Source: Streptomyces sp. CB02400
GTDB lineage: Bacteria > Actinomycetota > Actinomycetes > Streptomycetales > Streptomycetaceae
Length of the DNA: 64,000 nt
Reading direction: 5' to 3'
Assembly (NCBI RefSeq): GCF_001905725.1
Contig: NZ_LIWB01000016.1
Span: forward strand, 124,001-188,000
In this document: one piece after another, positions 8,726-16,262 of the stretch
Position numbering within the stretch: the first letter of the stretch is position 1
Layout: every line of letters starts with the position of its first letter
Notes under the pieces: model-generated
What the model was told of the DNA's origin: nothing
Database searches by the model: none
The model's input: only the letters and a program-made list of their open reading frames with translations
Program-made: the position numbers and the translations under genes

Positions 8726-9145
8726 ATGCGCATCACCGTCACGGTCGACGATCCCACCGACGACTTCCAGGACCGGCTTCTCGCACTCCTCGAGGAACAC
8801 GCCGCCCACGTCGACGTCGACGCCACCTGGACCGTCGAACGCGCCCTGCGGTACTACCGGACCCTGCCCGCTCGGGCACGGCACATCGTCCAACTGGCCG
8901 CCACCCGCGGTGGTTTCGTCGACGACGACGAACTCCGCACCGACGGCGGCAGCCTCCGCGGCCACAGCGGCGCCCTCAAGCGCGTTCTGGAGCGCGGCGT
9001 CCGCGAGGGCTGGTGGCCGGCCGGGATGCAGCCGCCGGTCCAGGCACAGGGGCCCGGCTTCGGAAAGGTCAAGGGCTACTCCATGCCCGCCGGACTCGTG
9101 GATGTCTTCTCCACCGCCATCGACCAGTGCGCCAGGCAGAAGTGA
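8726..9145 (+). CDS. Hypothetical protein, recombinase-divergent
   Basis: 139 aa, ATG at 8726 with a GGAAGGAA ribosome-binding site. I do not recognise a named family. It starts with a beta-like MRITVTVDDPTDDFQDRLLALL segment, followed by a helical region (TVERALRYYRTLPARARHIVQLAA), and then GGSLRGHSGALKRVLERGVREGWWP, which looks like a helix-turn-helix or small nucleic-acid-binding motif. No signal peptide or membrane segment is seen. It is transcribed divergently from the Cre-like recombinase across the 144-bp region that contains the lox-like site, so an accessory or regulatory role near that enzyme is possible but unproven. Confidence 0.7.
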   Translation: MRITVTVDDPTDDFQDRLLALLEEHAAHVDVDATWTVERALRYYRTLPARARHIVQLAATRGGFVDDDELRTDGGSLRGHSGALKRVLERGVREGWWPAGMQPPVQAQGPGFGKVKGYSMPAGLVDVFSTAIDQCARQK

Positions 9146-9272
9146 CGTCGCGGTCCACCGCCTCAGCGTCACCCCTCTGTCACAGAAGACCGGCGTGCCG
9201 CAACCTTCCCTGTGTGCCATGGATCCAACCTGTGACCGCGACCCACCGTCGCCCCGCGCATGGGAGCAGATC

Positions 9273-10763
9273 ATGACCCACAGACGTTCCACGGCCGTTG
9301 CCGCCGCATCGTTCCTGCTGCTGAGCGGTGTGGCCCTCACCGCCGCGCCCGCGGCCTTCGCGGGCACGCCCGGAGGCACCTACGCCGACGACCGCAACAG
9401 CGACTTCGACGGCGACGGTTACGACGACGTCCTGACCGGCGCTCCGGGCGGCACCGACGGCGGCAAGAAGGGGGCGGGGTACGTCACCGTCCAGTACGGC
9501 GCCGCGAGCGGTATAGGGACCGCCACCAGCATCCCCCGGGTCCGCACCGCCGTCTTCGGTCAGGCGACCGCGGGGGTCCCGGGCTCCGCCGAGTCCGGTG
9601 ACGGCTTCGGCACCGCCGTGGCCACGGGGGACCTCGACGCCGACGGTTACGACGACGCGATCGTCGCCGCGCCGGGTGAGGACGAGGGTTCCTTGAGCGA
9701 CGCGGGCCGGGTGACGGTCCTCTACGGGTCCCCGGCCGGACTGACCCCCGCCCGCAGCACCACCCTGAGGTCGGAGGCGCCCGCGGCGGACGCCCGGTTC
9801 GGCCTGGCCGTCGCCGCCGCCCGGCTCTCCGGAACCACACCGGGAGACGTCCTCGCCGTGGCCGACCGCGGGGGCGCCTCCCTGTTCACCTACGGCGCCG
9901 GCTCCCTGGAGGGAACGGGCCGCCTCGACACCGCCGGTGTCCCCGGCCGCGACTCGATACAGCCCGCCTCCCTGACCACCGGGAACTACGACGGCGACGG
10001 ATACGCGGACCTGCTCGTGTCCGGCAACAGCCTGGAGGAGGACCCCAGGCCACGCTCCTCCCTGTACATGGGCGCCGCGGACGGGCCGGCCTACACCCGC
10101 GACCTCGCCGGCGGCTCCGCCACGGCCTCCGGCGACATCAACGACGACGGATACGACGACCTGGTCTACGGCAGGCCCGACAAGCCCGAGGACGAGAGCG
10201 AACCCCTCACGGGTGGAACCGTCGGCGTCTACCTGGGCTCCGAGGACGGCATGGAGAACGTGGACGAACTCGGCACTCCCGCACAGGTGTGGGCCCAGTA
10301 CACCGCCGGTGTGCCGGGCACCGCCGAACTGGGCGACGGCTTCGGCGCCGATGTCTCCCTCGCCGACATCGACGGTGACGGCTACGCCGACCTGGCCGTG
10401 GGCGTGCCCGGCGAGGACATCGGCACCGTGGCGGACGCGGGCGGGGTGCGGATCCTGCGCGGCTCGGCCGCCGGGCTGACCGCGGTGGGCGCGAAGTCCT
10501 TCGACCAGAGCTCGGCGGGCGTGCCCGGCACGGCGGAGAAGGGGGACCGCTGGGGCGGACAGGTCCGGCTCGCCGACACGGACGCCGACGGCCGCTCCGA
10601 GCTGCTGGCCGCGGCACCCGGCGAGAACACCGACGACGGGGTGGTCTGGTGGCTCGCCGCCTCCACGGCCGGGACGGTGAGCACCGGATCGTGGTCGTAC
10701 GGCGGAGGCTCACTCGGCGCTTCCGGAACCGACGCGCGCTTCGGTACGTCGATCGACGAGTGA
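9273..10763 (+). CDS. Secreted FG-GAP repeat (integrin-like beta-propeller) protein
   Basis: 496 aa. The start at 9273 gives MTHRRSTAVAAASFLLLSGVALTAAPAAFAG, a clear Sec signal peptide; the longer frame upstream lacks one. The mature part has at least six FG-GAP/VCBS-type calcium-binding repeats, recognised by DxDxDGYDD followed by a hydrophobic strand and GAPGG or AAPGE: around residues 47, 127, 236, 287, 368 and 433. Such repeats form a seven-bladed beta-propeller. Family members in Streptomyces are extracellular, often of unknown ligand, or attached to esterase domains; none is present here. A 9-bp-arm hairpin at 10804-10829 is a likely terminator. Confidence 0.88.
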   Translation: MTHRRSTAVAAASFLLLSGVALTAAPAAFAGTPGGTYADDRNSDFDGDGYDDVLTGAPGGTDGGKKGAGYVTVQYGAASGIGTATSIPRVRTAVFGQATAGVPGSAESGDGFGTAVATGDLDADGYDDAIVAAPGEDEGSLSDAGRVTVLYGSPAGLTPARSTTLRSEAPAADARFGLAVAAARLSGTTPGDVLAVADRGGASLFTYGAGSLEGTGRLDTAGVPGRDSIQPASLTTGNYDGDGYADLLVSGNSLEEDPRPRSSLYMGAADGPAYTRDLAGGSATASGDINDDGYDDLVYGRPDKPEDESEPLTGGTVGVYLGSEDGMENVDELGTPAQVWAQYTAGVPGTAELGDGFGADVSLADIDGDGYADLAVGVPGEDIGTVADAGGVRILRGSAAGLTAVGAKSFDQSSAGVPGTAEKGDRWGGQVRLADTDADGRSELLAAAPGENTDDGVVWWLAASTAGTVSTGSWSYGGGSLGASGTDARFGTSIDE

Positions 10764-10803
10764 GCCGACGCCTGTGCCGCTCCGCCGATCCTGTGGCGGA
10801 CAC

Positions 10804-10829
10804 GGCCCGCTCGTCGCACGGAGCGGGCC
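10804..10829 (+). terminator. Terminator after FG-GAP gene
   Basis: A perfect inverted repeat GGCCCGCTC / GAGCGGGCC with an 8-base loop lies 41 bases after the FG-GAP stop codon. No U-tract follows, which is usual for Streptomyces. Confidence 0.6.
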
Positions 10830-10972
10830 CACCACCTTGCGGACGAGCAGCGAACGACGGGCAGCAACGGGGCGGCCGGCTCCCGGAGTCCATCAGGAAC
10901 CAGACGCTTCGACAGATCAGCACCCGCGACCGGCATCGTGCCGCACGGACATCAAGTCACGTGGGACGGCCT

Positions 10973-11560
10973 CTAAGCATTGATCGGTGCGGCCGACCTG
11001 GCGGCCTGCTCGATCTTCGCGCAGTAGGCTGCACGGGCTTTCTCGTCGATCTGCTTCTCGTGTTCGGCGCGCAATCCGGTCCGGCCGTCGAGGCCCTCGC
11101 GCAGGATGTCGGCGTGCCCGGCATGCCGGATGGACTCGCCGAGGACATGGACCATGACGGCGAACAGGTTCGTGTCGGCATGAGGCTCCGGCCACCACGG
11201 CACGTGGCCGGGGGCGTCGAGGGGAAGCTCGTTGATCGTCGCGTCCGAGTGTTCCCACGTGCGCCGGTAGAACCCGATGATCTGATCGCGGGTCTCGTCC
11301 TCGGTCGCCCACAGATCGCTGCCGTCGGAGTGGTCCTGCCACCGGGGCAGCGGTTCCGGGGAAGGGCGGTCGAAGACCTCGCCGAAGTACCTGGCCTCGA
11401 CGCCGGCCACGTGCTTGACCAGGCCGAGGAGGTTGGTCCCGGTCGCTGTCAAAGGCCGGCGGGCGTCGTACTCGGACAAACCGTCGAGTTTCCAGAGCAG
11501 CGCCTCGCGGTCCCGCCGCAGTCTCCCGTGCAGGTGGTCCTTCGCGAATTCATCGATCAT
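10973..11560 (-). CDS. DinB/DUF664 family protein (possible thiol transferase)
   Basis: 195 aa from the ATG at 11560 (MIDEFAKDHLHGRLRRDREALLWKLDGLSEYD), which is the usual N-terminus of DUF664 proteins; an ATG six codons upstream (11578) is also possible. The four-helix DinB-like fold is indicated by LLGLVKHVAGVEARYFGEVF (first metal-ligand His) and ANLF-like VMVHVLGESIRHAGHADILRE (two further His, H...HxxH), the three-His metal site of the family. In actinomycetes many such proteins are annotated as mycothiol-dependent transferases. The reaction is unknown here. It stands alone, convergent with nothing, after a terminator. Confidence 0.82.
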   Translation of the reverse strand: MIDEFAKDHLHGRLRRDREALLWKLDGLSEYDARRPLTATGTNLLGLVKHVAGVEARYFGEVFDRPSPEPLPRWQDHSDGSDLWATEDETRDQIIGFYRRTWEHSDATINELPLDAPGHVPWWPEPHADTNLFAVMVHVLGESIRHAGHADILREGLDGRTGLRAEHEKQIDEKARAAYCAKIEQAARSAAPINA

Positions 11561-11840
11561 GCGGAACGAGCCTGCCATGGGCTGCTCGCGGCCTCAAGAT
11601 CCCGTACATGGTCCACAACGACGTGACCCAGCCGCTGCCGCTGGTCGACGGGTTGCCACCGGTGCGGGGCGAGCGGGGCCGGCCCCGGCGCAGGCCCCGC
11701 TCGTCGTACGCCGACCGCGGTGACGACCACGACGTGTATCGGCGCCGCCCGCGCGAGCGCGGCATCGACCCGAAGACCGCCCGGCCCGGTCAGCCACATG
11801 GATCGGGGCTGGGTCTGACAAGGCCTCGAAAGGGCACGAC

Positions 11841-12185
11841 ATGAGCGCGGAGTACCAACGGATCAATCGGTTCGGGTTCGCGGAGTACCACGACATGGCC
11901 GGCATTGTCCGGGAGGTGGACCTGCCGGTCATGGCGGAGACGCTCCGCCAGATTGTGGACCTGGTGCTCGTCGAGGACGAGTCCGGCATCGTCGAGGCGA
12001 TGTCGCCGGAGGCCCGAGCCGACTTCGCCGTGCCGCTCGGCATGGCCGCCGGGATGCTCGAAGACGGCGGGTACTCGGATGTGGAGCTGGTCTCGGCGGC
12101 CTGCACCGTGCGGTATTTCGCGGAGCGTCACACGAACGAGTTCCCCGAGGAGTTGACCTCCCTTGTGCTGCGGCTCCCGCGCTGA
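11841..12185 (+). CDS. Hypothetical protein (114 aa)
   Basis: ATG at 11841 with AAGGG seven bases upstream. The translation (MSAEYQRINRFGFAEYHDMAGIV, VDLPVMAETLRQIVDLVL, SPEARADFAVPLGMAAGMLEDGGYSDVELVSAACTVRYFAERH) is acidic, helical and has normal codon use, so it is probably real. I do not recognise the family. There is no signal peptide or membrane segment. The 262-bp gap before it holds no visible gene. Confidence 0.6.
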   Translation: MSAEYQRINRFGFAEYHDMAGIVREVDLPVMAETLRQIVDLVLVEDESGIVEAMSPEARADFAVPLGMAAGMLEDGGYSDVELVSAACTVRYFAERHTNEFPEELTSLVLRLPR

Positions 12186-12382
12186 GCCGTGCGAGGGCGT
12201 GCGCGCCCTGGGTACCGCGCCCGGTGGTGCCTGGGCGGCAGCGGTTCGATCACCGTCCACAGCACGACAACGCGCACGACTCCACCGTGCCACAAGAGGA
12301 TCGTTCTGCAAGGCCCCCATGGGAAAGAGTGCCTGGGGCGGCTGCGAGGGTCGTTGTCAGAGGCAGTCGGCAAGATCGTGGC

Positions 12383-13417
12383 ATGAATGTCACTCCTGTC
12401 ACTCCGCCACGGCCGCTCGATGTTGCCGCGGTTTTCCCTCAACTGGTCCCGCTGGCACGCACGGCGACCCGGTTGCACCCCCGGCCCGGGGCGCCGACGT
12501 GGTACGACAGCTCGATCGGCGGGCCGCTGCTGTGGCCCGCCGACGAGCCGTGGCCCCACTGCGAAGGCCCTCATGAAGTGGACGGAATGAACCCGGTCCT
12601 GTCCCCGGCGGATGTACGGCTGGAACGACGGATCCATGCCGCCTCGCGCGGCAGGGACGTGACCCCGCAGGAACGGGAGACCCTCGAGCGGATCCGGCCT
12701 CCTCGGAGGTTTCCGGTGAGGCCGGCGGTCCGGCCGTACGACGGCTCCATGGCGATGCTGCCCGTGGCGCAACTGTACGCACGGGACGTGCCCGATCTGC
12801 GCGCGCCGGAGGGAACGGACCTGCTGCAGGTTCTGTGGTGCCCCTTCGACCATCCGATCATGCCCAGGACCGCGCTGTTCTGGCGGTCGGCAGCCACCGT
12901 CACCGACATCCTCGGCACACCCCCCGAACCACCCGCGATGCAGTTCGACGGCTACCTGCCCGAGCCGTGCCTGCTCCACCCGGAACAGATCACCGAATAT
13001 CCCGACCACCTGGAACTGAGTACGGAACTGCAGGAGCAGCTCAGGCAGTGGAGTGTGCCACAGGCAGCCGAGGAGGATATGGACCCGCAGACGTACTACG
13101 ACTGTGTGCTGTCCAACGCACCCGGCTGGAAGGTCGGCGGCTGGCCCGCCTGGGACTCCACCGACCCCAGCCCGCGGCCCTGCCCTGAATGCGGCACCGG
13201 GATGGAAGTCCTGCTGACCATCGCCACGTTCGAAGAAGGGGACGACGAGGGGCGCAGCTGGTCCCCGTACGAGAACCCGGCTGCTGAGCCGTCCCCCGAC
13301 TTGGACCACTTCGACCCCGGGCGGCCCACCGCGGTCCAGATCGGCAGCGGCTACAGGCAGCACCTCTCCATCTGCCCCGCGGCGCCCGAGCACCCCCACA
13401 TCGAATTGATGACGTAG
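12383..13417 (+). CDS. DUF1963-like protein
   Basis: 344 aa from the ATG at 12383 (MNVTPVTPPRPLDVAAVFPQL). The sequence pattern WYDSSIGGPLLWPADEPWPHC, then LYARDVPDL, LQVLWCPFDH and the C-terminal HLSICP resembles DUF1963/YwqG-type proteins, where GG-x-P-x-LP-x-WP and an LxFLxQ-type segment recur. A CPECGTGM pair of Cys near residue 270 could bind metal. The function of the family is unknown. The ribosome-binding site is weak, so the start is by homology of the motif rather than by signal; longer frames exist but lack family features. Convergent with arsI. Confidence 0.65.
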   Translation: MNVTPVTPPRPLDVAAVFPQLVPLARTATRLHPRPGAPTWYDSSIGGPLLWPADEPWPHCEGPHEVDGMNPVLSPADVRLERRIHAASRGRDVTPQERETLERIRPPRRFPVRPAVRPYDGSMAMLPVAQLYARDVPDLRAPEGTDLLQVLWCPFDHPIMPRTALFWRSAATVTDILGTPPEPPAMQFDGYLPEPCLLHPEQITEYPDHLELSTELQEQLRQWSVPQAAEEDMDPQTYYDCVLSNAPGWKVGGWPAWDSTDPSPRPCPECGTGMEVLLTIATFEEGDDEGRSWSPYENPAAEPSPDLDHFDPGRPTAVQIGSGYRQHLSICPAAPEHPHIELMT

Positions 13418-13547
13418 TCCGTCGCCTCCTTGTGAGTTCGGAAGCCCGGCTTGTCGTTGGCCGGCGGCCCCGGCCAGGAGCTGTGCCCGCTGCGCGGCCC
13501 CGATGCCGCGCAGGAGGACGAACCGGAAGAAGGACGAGCGGTCCCGT

Positions 13548-14021
13548 TCAGCTGCCGCAGGCGCAGCCCGCGGCAGTCGGCGCGGGCTCGGTGCTCTCCT
13601 CCTGGCCGGCGCAGCAGGCATCGCCGCCGGAGACGGGGCTCTTGCCCAGCTGGTCGGCGTCGGCCTTGACGACGTAGACCTCCCACGGTTCCTTGCCGGG
13701 GCCGGTGACCCACACCTTGTCCTGGAGGGCGTAGCAGCAGGAGGTGTCGTTCTCCTCGAAGGTGGCCAGGCCGGCGTCCTTGAGGCGGGTGGTGGCGGCG
13801 TCGACCTGCTCGGTGGAGGCGACTTCGACGCCGAGGTGGTCCAGGCGGGTGTCCTCGCCGGTCCCGCCCTCGATGAGGACGAGCTTGAGCGGGGGTTCGG
13901 TGATGGCGAAGTTGGCGTAGCCCTCGCGGCGCTTGGCCGGCTCGGTGCCGAACAGCTTGGAGTAGAAGGTGATCGAGGCTTCGAGATCGGCTACGCGCAG
14001 GGCGAGCTGGACACGGGACAT
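13548..14021 (-). CDS. arsI: ArsI/CadI-family metal(loid) dioxygenase
   Basis: 157 aa, a vicinal-oxygen-chelate protein. It starts MSRVQLALRVADLEASITFYSKLFG and has the family hallmark ENDTSCCYALQDKVWVTGPGKEPWEVY: the adjacent Cys 95/96 bind trivalent arsenic, and His 62 (DHLGVEV) with the Glu of WEVY should be iron ligands. ArsI is a non-heme iron dioxygenase that cleaves C-As bonds of trivalent organoarsenicals; CadI-type members have also been tied to cadmium. Further Cys (DACC and GCACGS) sit at the C-terminus. It is divergent from arsR with an 86-bp shared promoter region, so is probably de-repressed by As(III). Confidence 0.9.
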   Translation of the reverse strand: MSRVQLALRVADLEASITFYSKLFGTEPAKRREGYANFAITEPPLKLVLIEGGTGEDTRLDHLGVEVASTEQVDAATTRLKDAGLATFEENDTSCCYALQDKVWVTGPGKEPWEVYVVKADADQLGKSPVSGGDACCAGQEESTEPAPTAAGCACGS

Positions 14022-14107
14022 GGCGGTCTCCCATCGGACAACTTGTTTCGACGTCTATCGATACAGCCGACCTTGCCACTGGGATCGACGGCTGTCAATA
14101 TTGAGGA
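14022..14107. promoter_or_regulatory. Divergent arsI/arsR promoter-operator
   Basis: The 86-bp divergent region contains TCGACGTCTATCGATA (14048-14063) and the perfect palindrome TCAATATTGA (14095-14104), which abuts the arsR start codon. ArsR-type repressors bind such AT-containing inverted repeats; both genes would be controlled together. Confidence 0.6.
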
Positions 14108-14488
14108 ATGTCGAAGCAAGCTGGTCTGCCGGTGCTCGAGCAGGACGAGGCGGTGTGCTGTGCGCCGATGGTCCGCGAGCCGCTCGGTGAGGAGGCCGCG
14201 GCCGAGCTGTCGCGGATGTTCAAGGCGCTGTCGGACCCGATCCGGCTGCGGCTGCTGTCGCTGATCGCCTCCCACGAGGGCGGTGAGGCGTGCGTGTGCG
14301 ACCTCATCGGCCCGTTCGACGTCTCCCAGCCGACGATCTCCCACCACCTGAAGGTGCTGCGGGAGGCCGGGCTGGTCGGCTCGGAGCGGCGCGGGACCTG
14401 GGTGTACTACTGGGTGCTGCCCGAGGCCCTGGCGAAGCTGTCCGCGCTGCTGGAGATTCCCGCCGTGTCCGCGAAGGCCCCGGCGTGA
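14108..14488 (+). CDS. arsR: ArsR/SmtB-family arsenic-responsive repressor
   Basis: 126 aa. A winged helix follows the family pattern: SRMFKALSDPIRLRLLSLIASHEGGEACVCDLIGPFDVSQPTISHHLKVLREAGLVGSERRG with the recognition helix in SQPTISHHLKVL. The ACVCDL motif (Cys 62, Cys 64) corresponds to the As(III)-binding ELCVCDL site of classical ArsR, and a Cys pair at 17/18 near the N-terminus may add a third ligand as in some actinobacterial ArsR. It starts an operon: the next gene overlaps its stop by four bases (GTGA). It is predicted to repress both arsI and its own operon. Confidence 0.93.
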   Translation: MSKQAGLPVLEQDEAVCCAPMVREPLGEEAAAELSRMFKALSDPIRLRLLSLIASHEGGEACVCDLIGPFDVSQPTISHHLKVLREAGLVGSERRGTWVYYWVLPEALAKLSALLEIPAVSAKAPA

Positions 14489-15258
14489 GCGCGCCCGTGC
14501 CGTTGCTGCGGCGGGCGGCGGTCGAGGGGCTGGGGACGGCCGCGCTGGTCGCGGTGGTGGTCGGATCCGGGATCCAGGCCACCGAACTGACCCACGATGT
14601 CGGGGTGCAGCTGCTGGCCAACTCCCTCGCCACCGTCCTCGGTCTCGGCGTGCTGATCGCTCTGCTCGGCTCGGAGTCGGGGGCGCACTTCAACCCGGCG
14701 GTCACCCTCGCCGCCTGGTTCACCGGCCGCCGCACCAGTGACGCCCTCGCCCTGCGCGACGTCGCGGCGTACGTGCCCGCCCAGGCCGCCGGGGCCATCG
14801 CCGGCGCGGTACTGGCCGACGCCATGTTCGGCAAGCCGCTGGTGCACTTCTCCACCCACGACCGGTCCGCTGGCCATCTGTGGCTGGCGGAGGTCGTGGC
14901 CACCGCCGGGCTGGTCTGGCTCGTCCTCGGCCTGGCCCGCGCCGGCCGGGCGCACCTGGCGCCCCTGCTGGTCGCCTCCTACATCGGGGCGGCGTACTGG
15001 TTCACCTCCTCCACCAGCTTCGCCAACCCGGCCGTGACGATCGGCCGGGCGTTCACCGACACCTTCGCCGGCATCGCCCCCGCCTCCGTGCCGCCCTTCC
15101 TCGCCGCCCAGCTGCTCGGCGCCGCCGCCGGTCTCGGCCTGGTCGTCGTCTGCTTCGGCCGCCCGGCCGCCGCGGGCGAGGACCAGGCCGTCGTCCCCCA
15201 TGGCGGGCAACAGCCCGCCGCTCCCGCCCGTTCCACCGAAGAAAGCGCCCTGGCCTGA
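14485..15258 (+). CDS. MIP/aquaporin-family channel in ars operon
   Basis: 257 aa, GTG at 14485 overlapping the arsR stop. It is an integral membrane protein with six predicted helices and the two NPA loops of the major intrinsic protein family: HFNPAVTLA near residue 70 and FANPAVTIG near residue 180. The longer frame starting inside arsR is not credible. Channels of this family conduct As(OH)3; in Sinorhizobium meliloti AqpS replaces the active ArsB/Acr3 efflux pump and lets arsenite made by ArsC leave down its gradient. The same logic fits here because no ArsB, Acr3 or ArsA gene is present. Overlaps arsC (TGATG). Confidence 0.9.
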   Translation: MSAPVPLLRRAAVEGLGTAALVAVVVGSGIQATELTHDVGVQLLANSLATVLGLGVLIALLGSESGAHFNPAVTLAAWFTGRRTSDALALRDVAAYVPAQAAGAIAGAVLADAMFGKPLVHFSTHDRSAGHLWLAEVVATAGLVWLVLGLARAGRAHLAPLLVASYIGAAYWFTSSTSFANPAVTIGRAFTDTFAGIAPASVPPFLAAQLLGAAAGLGLVVVCFGRPAAAGEDQAVVPHGGQQPAAPARSTEESALA

Positions 15259-15677
15259 TGAGCACCCCTGCCGTTCCCTCCGTGCTGTTCGTCTGCGTGC
15301 ACAACGCCGGCCGGTCCCAGATGGCCGCCGCCTTCCTCACCCACCTCGGCGGTGACCGGGTCCGGGTCCGCTCGGCCGGATCCGCCCCCGCCGACACCGT
15401 GAACCCGGCCGTCGTGGAGGCCATGAAGGAGGCCGGCATCGACATCTCCGCCGAGACCCCCGAGGTCCTCACCACCGCAGCGGTGCGGGCCTCGGATGTC
15501 GTGATCACGATGGGCTGCGGCGACGCCTGCCCGTACTTCCCCGGCAAGCGGTACCTGGACTGGCAGCTCGACGATCCGGCCGGGCAGGGCGTCGCGGCCG
15601 TCCGGCCGATCCGCGACGAGATCGAGCGGCGCGTCCGCGGCCTGCTCGCCGGCCTCGGCATCCAGGCGGCGGCGTGA
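15258..15677 (+). CDS. arsC: Arsenate reductase, low-molecular-weight phosphatase type
   Basis: 139 aa. The P-loop VLFVCVHNAGRSQMA (CxxNxxRS, catalytic Cys about residue 13) is that of thioredoxin- or mycoredoxin-coupled arsenate reductases, which reduce As(V) to As(III). The MGCGDACPYFPGKRYLDWQLDDPAG segment carries the extra Cys pair used in the reduction relay and the DWxLxDPxG motif that supplies the general acid Asp. The ATG overlaps the stop of the channel gene (TGATG), indicating translational coupling. Works with the channel to expel arsenite. Confidence 0.93.
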   Translation: MSTPAVPSVLFVCVHNAGRSQMAAAFLTHLGGDRVRVRSAGSAPADTVNPAVVEAMKEAGIDISAETPEVLTTAAVRASDVVITMGCGDACPYFPGKRYLDWQLDDPAGQGVAAVRPIRDEIERRVRGLLAGLGIQAAA

Positions 15678-16183
15678 GGGCCACCGAGACCGGCGTGCGC
15701 ATCGCCCCGCTGCGGCCGGAGCACGCCGAGCAGGTCCTGGCGATCTACCGGCTCGGCATCGACGAGGGCGACGCCACCTTCGAGACCACCGCCCCGACCT
15801 GGGAGGTGTTCGACACCGCCAAGCTGGACGAGCACCGCCTGGTCGCGCTGGACGAGGGCGGCCGGGTCCTGGGCTGGGCCGCCGTGGTGCCGGTCTCCGA
15901 CCGGTGCGCGTACGCCGGTGTCGTCGAGCACTCCGTCTACGTCCACCCCGACGCCCGAGGCCGCGGGGTGGGCCTGGCCCTGCTGACCGCCCTGCTCGCC
16001 TCCACCGACGCCGCCGGCATCTGGACGGTGCAGTCCGGCATCTTCCCGGAGAACACCGCCAGCCTCGCCCTGCACCGGCGGGCCGGGTTCCGCGCCATCG
16101 GCACGCGCGAGCGCATCGGCCGCCACCACGGCACCTGGCGCGACGTCGTCCTCGTCGAGCGCCGCAGTCCCGGCGTGAACTGA
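15674..16183 (+). CDS. ArsN1-type GNAT N-acetyltransferase
   Basis: 169 aa, GTG at 15674 overlapping the arsC stop (GTGA). A GNAT fold is clear: VRIAPLRPEHAEQVLAIYRLGI at the start, GWAAVVPVSDR, then VEHSVYVHPDARGRGVGLALLTALL with the acetyl-CoA-binding RGRGVG loop, and SLALHRRAGFRAIGTRERIGRHHGTWRDVVLVER typical of phosphinothricin acetyltransferase relatives. Such enzymes in ars operons (ArsN1) acetylate arsinothricin, an arsenic-containing antibiotic; related enzymes act on phosphinothricin. Specificity is inferred from operon position, not from sequence alone. Confidence 0.85.
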   Translation: MRATETGVRIAPLRPEHAEQVLAIYRLGIDEGDATFETTAPTWEVFDTAKLDEHRLVALDEGGRVLGWAAVVPVSDRCAYAGVVEHSVYVHPDARGRGVGLALLTALLASTDAAGIWTVQSGIFPENTASLALHRRAGFRAIGTRERIGRHHGTWRDVVLVERRSPGVN

Positions 16184-16262
16184 GCGTGACGGCCGCCACG
16201 GACGGTCATTCTCATGAACGACCCGGTTGTGCGAGACGGTCCCGACAGCCTGCCGGAGGGTG

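Noticed and set aside
13418..13547. Gap between the DUF1963-like gene and arsI, checked for a tRNA or transposon remnant
   Set aside because: No cloverleaf, terminal inverted repeats or transposase motif could be found; frames there are short and without domains.
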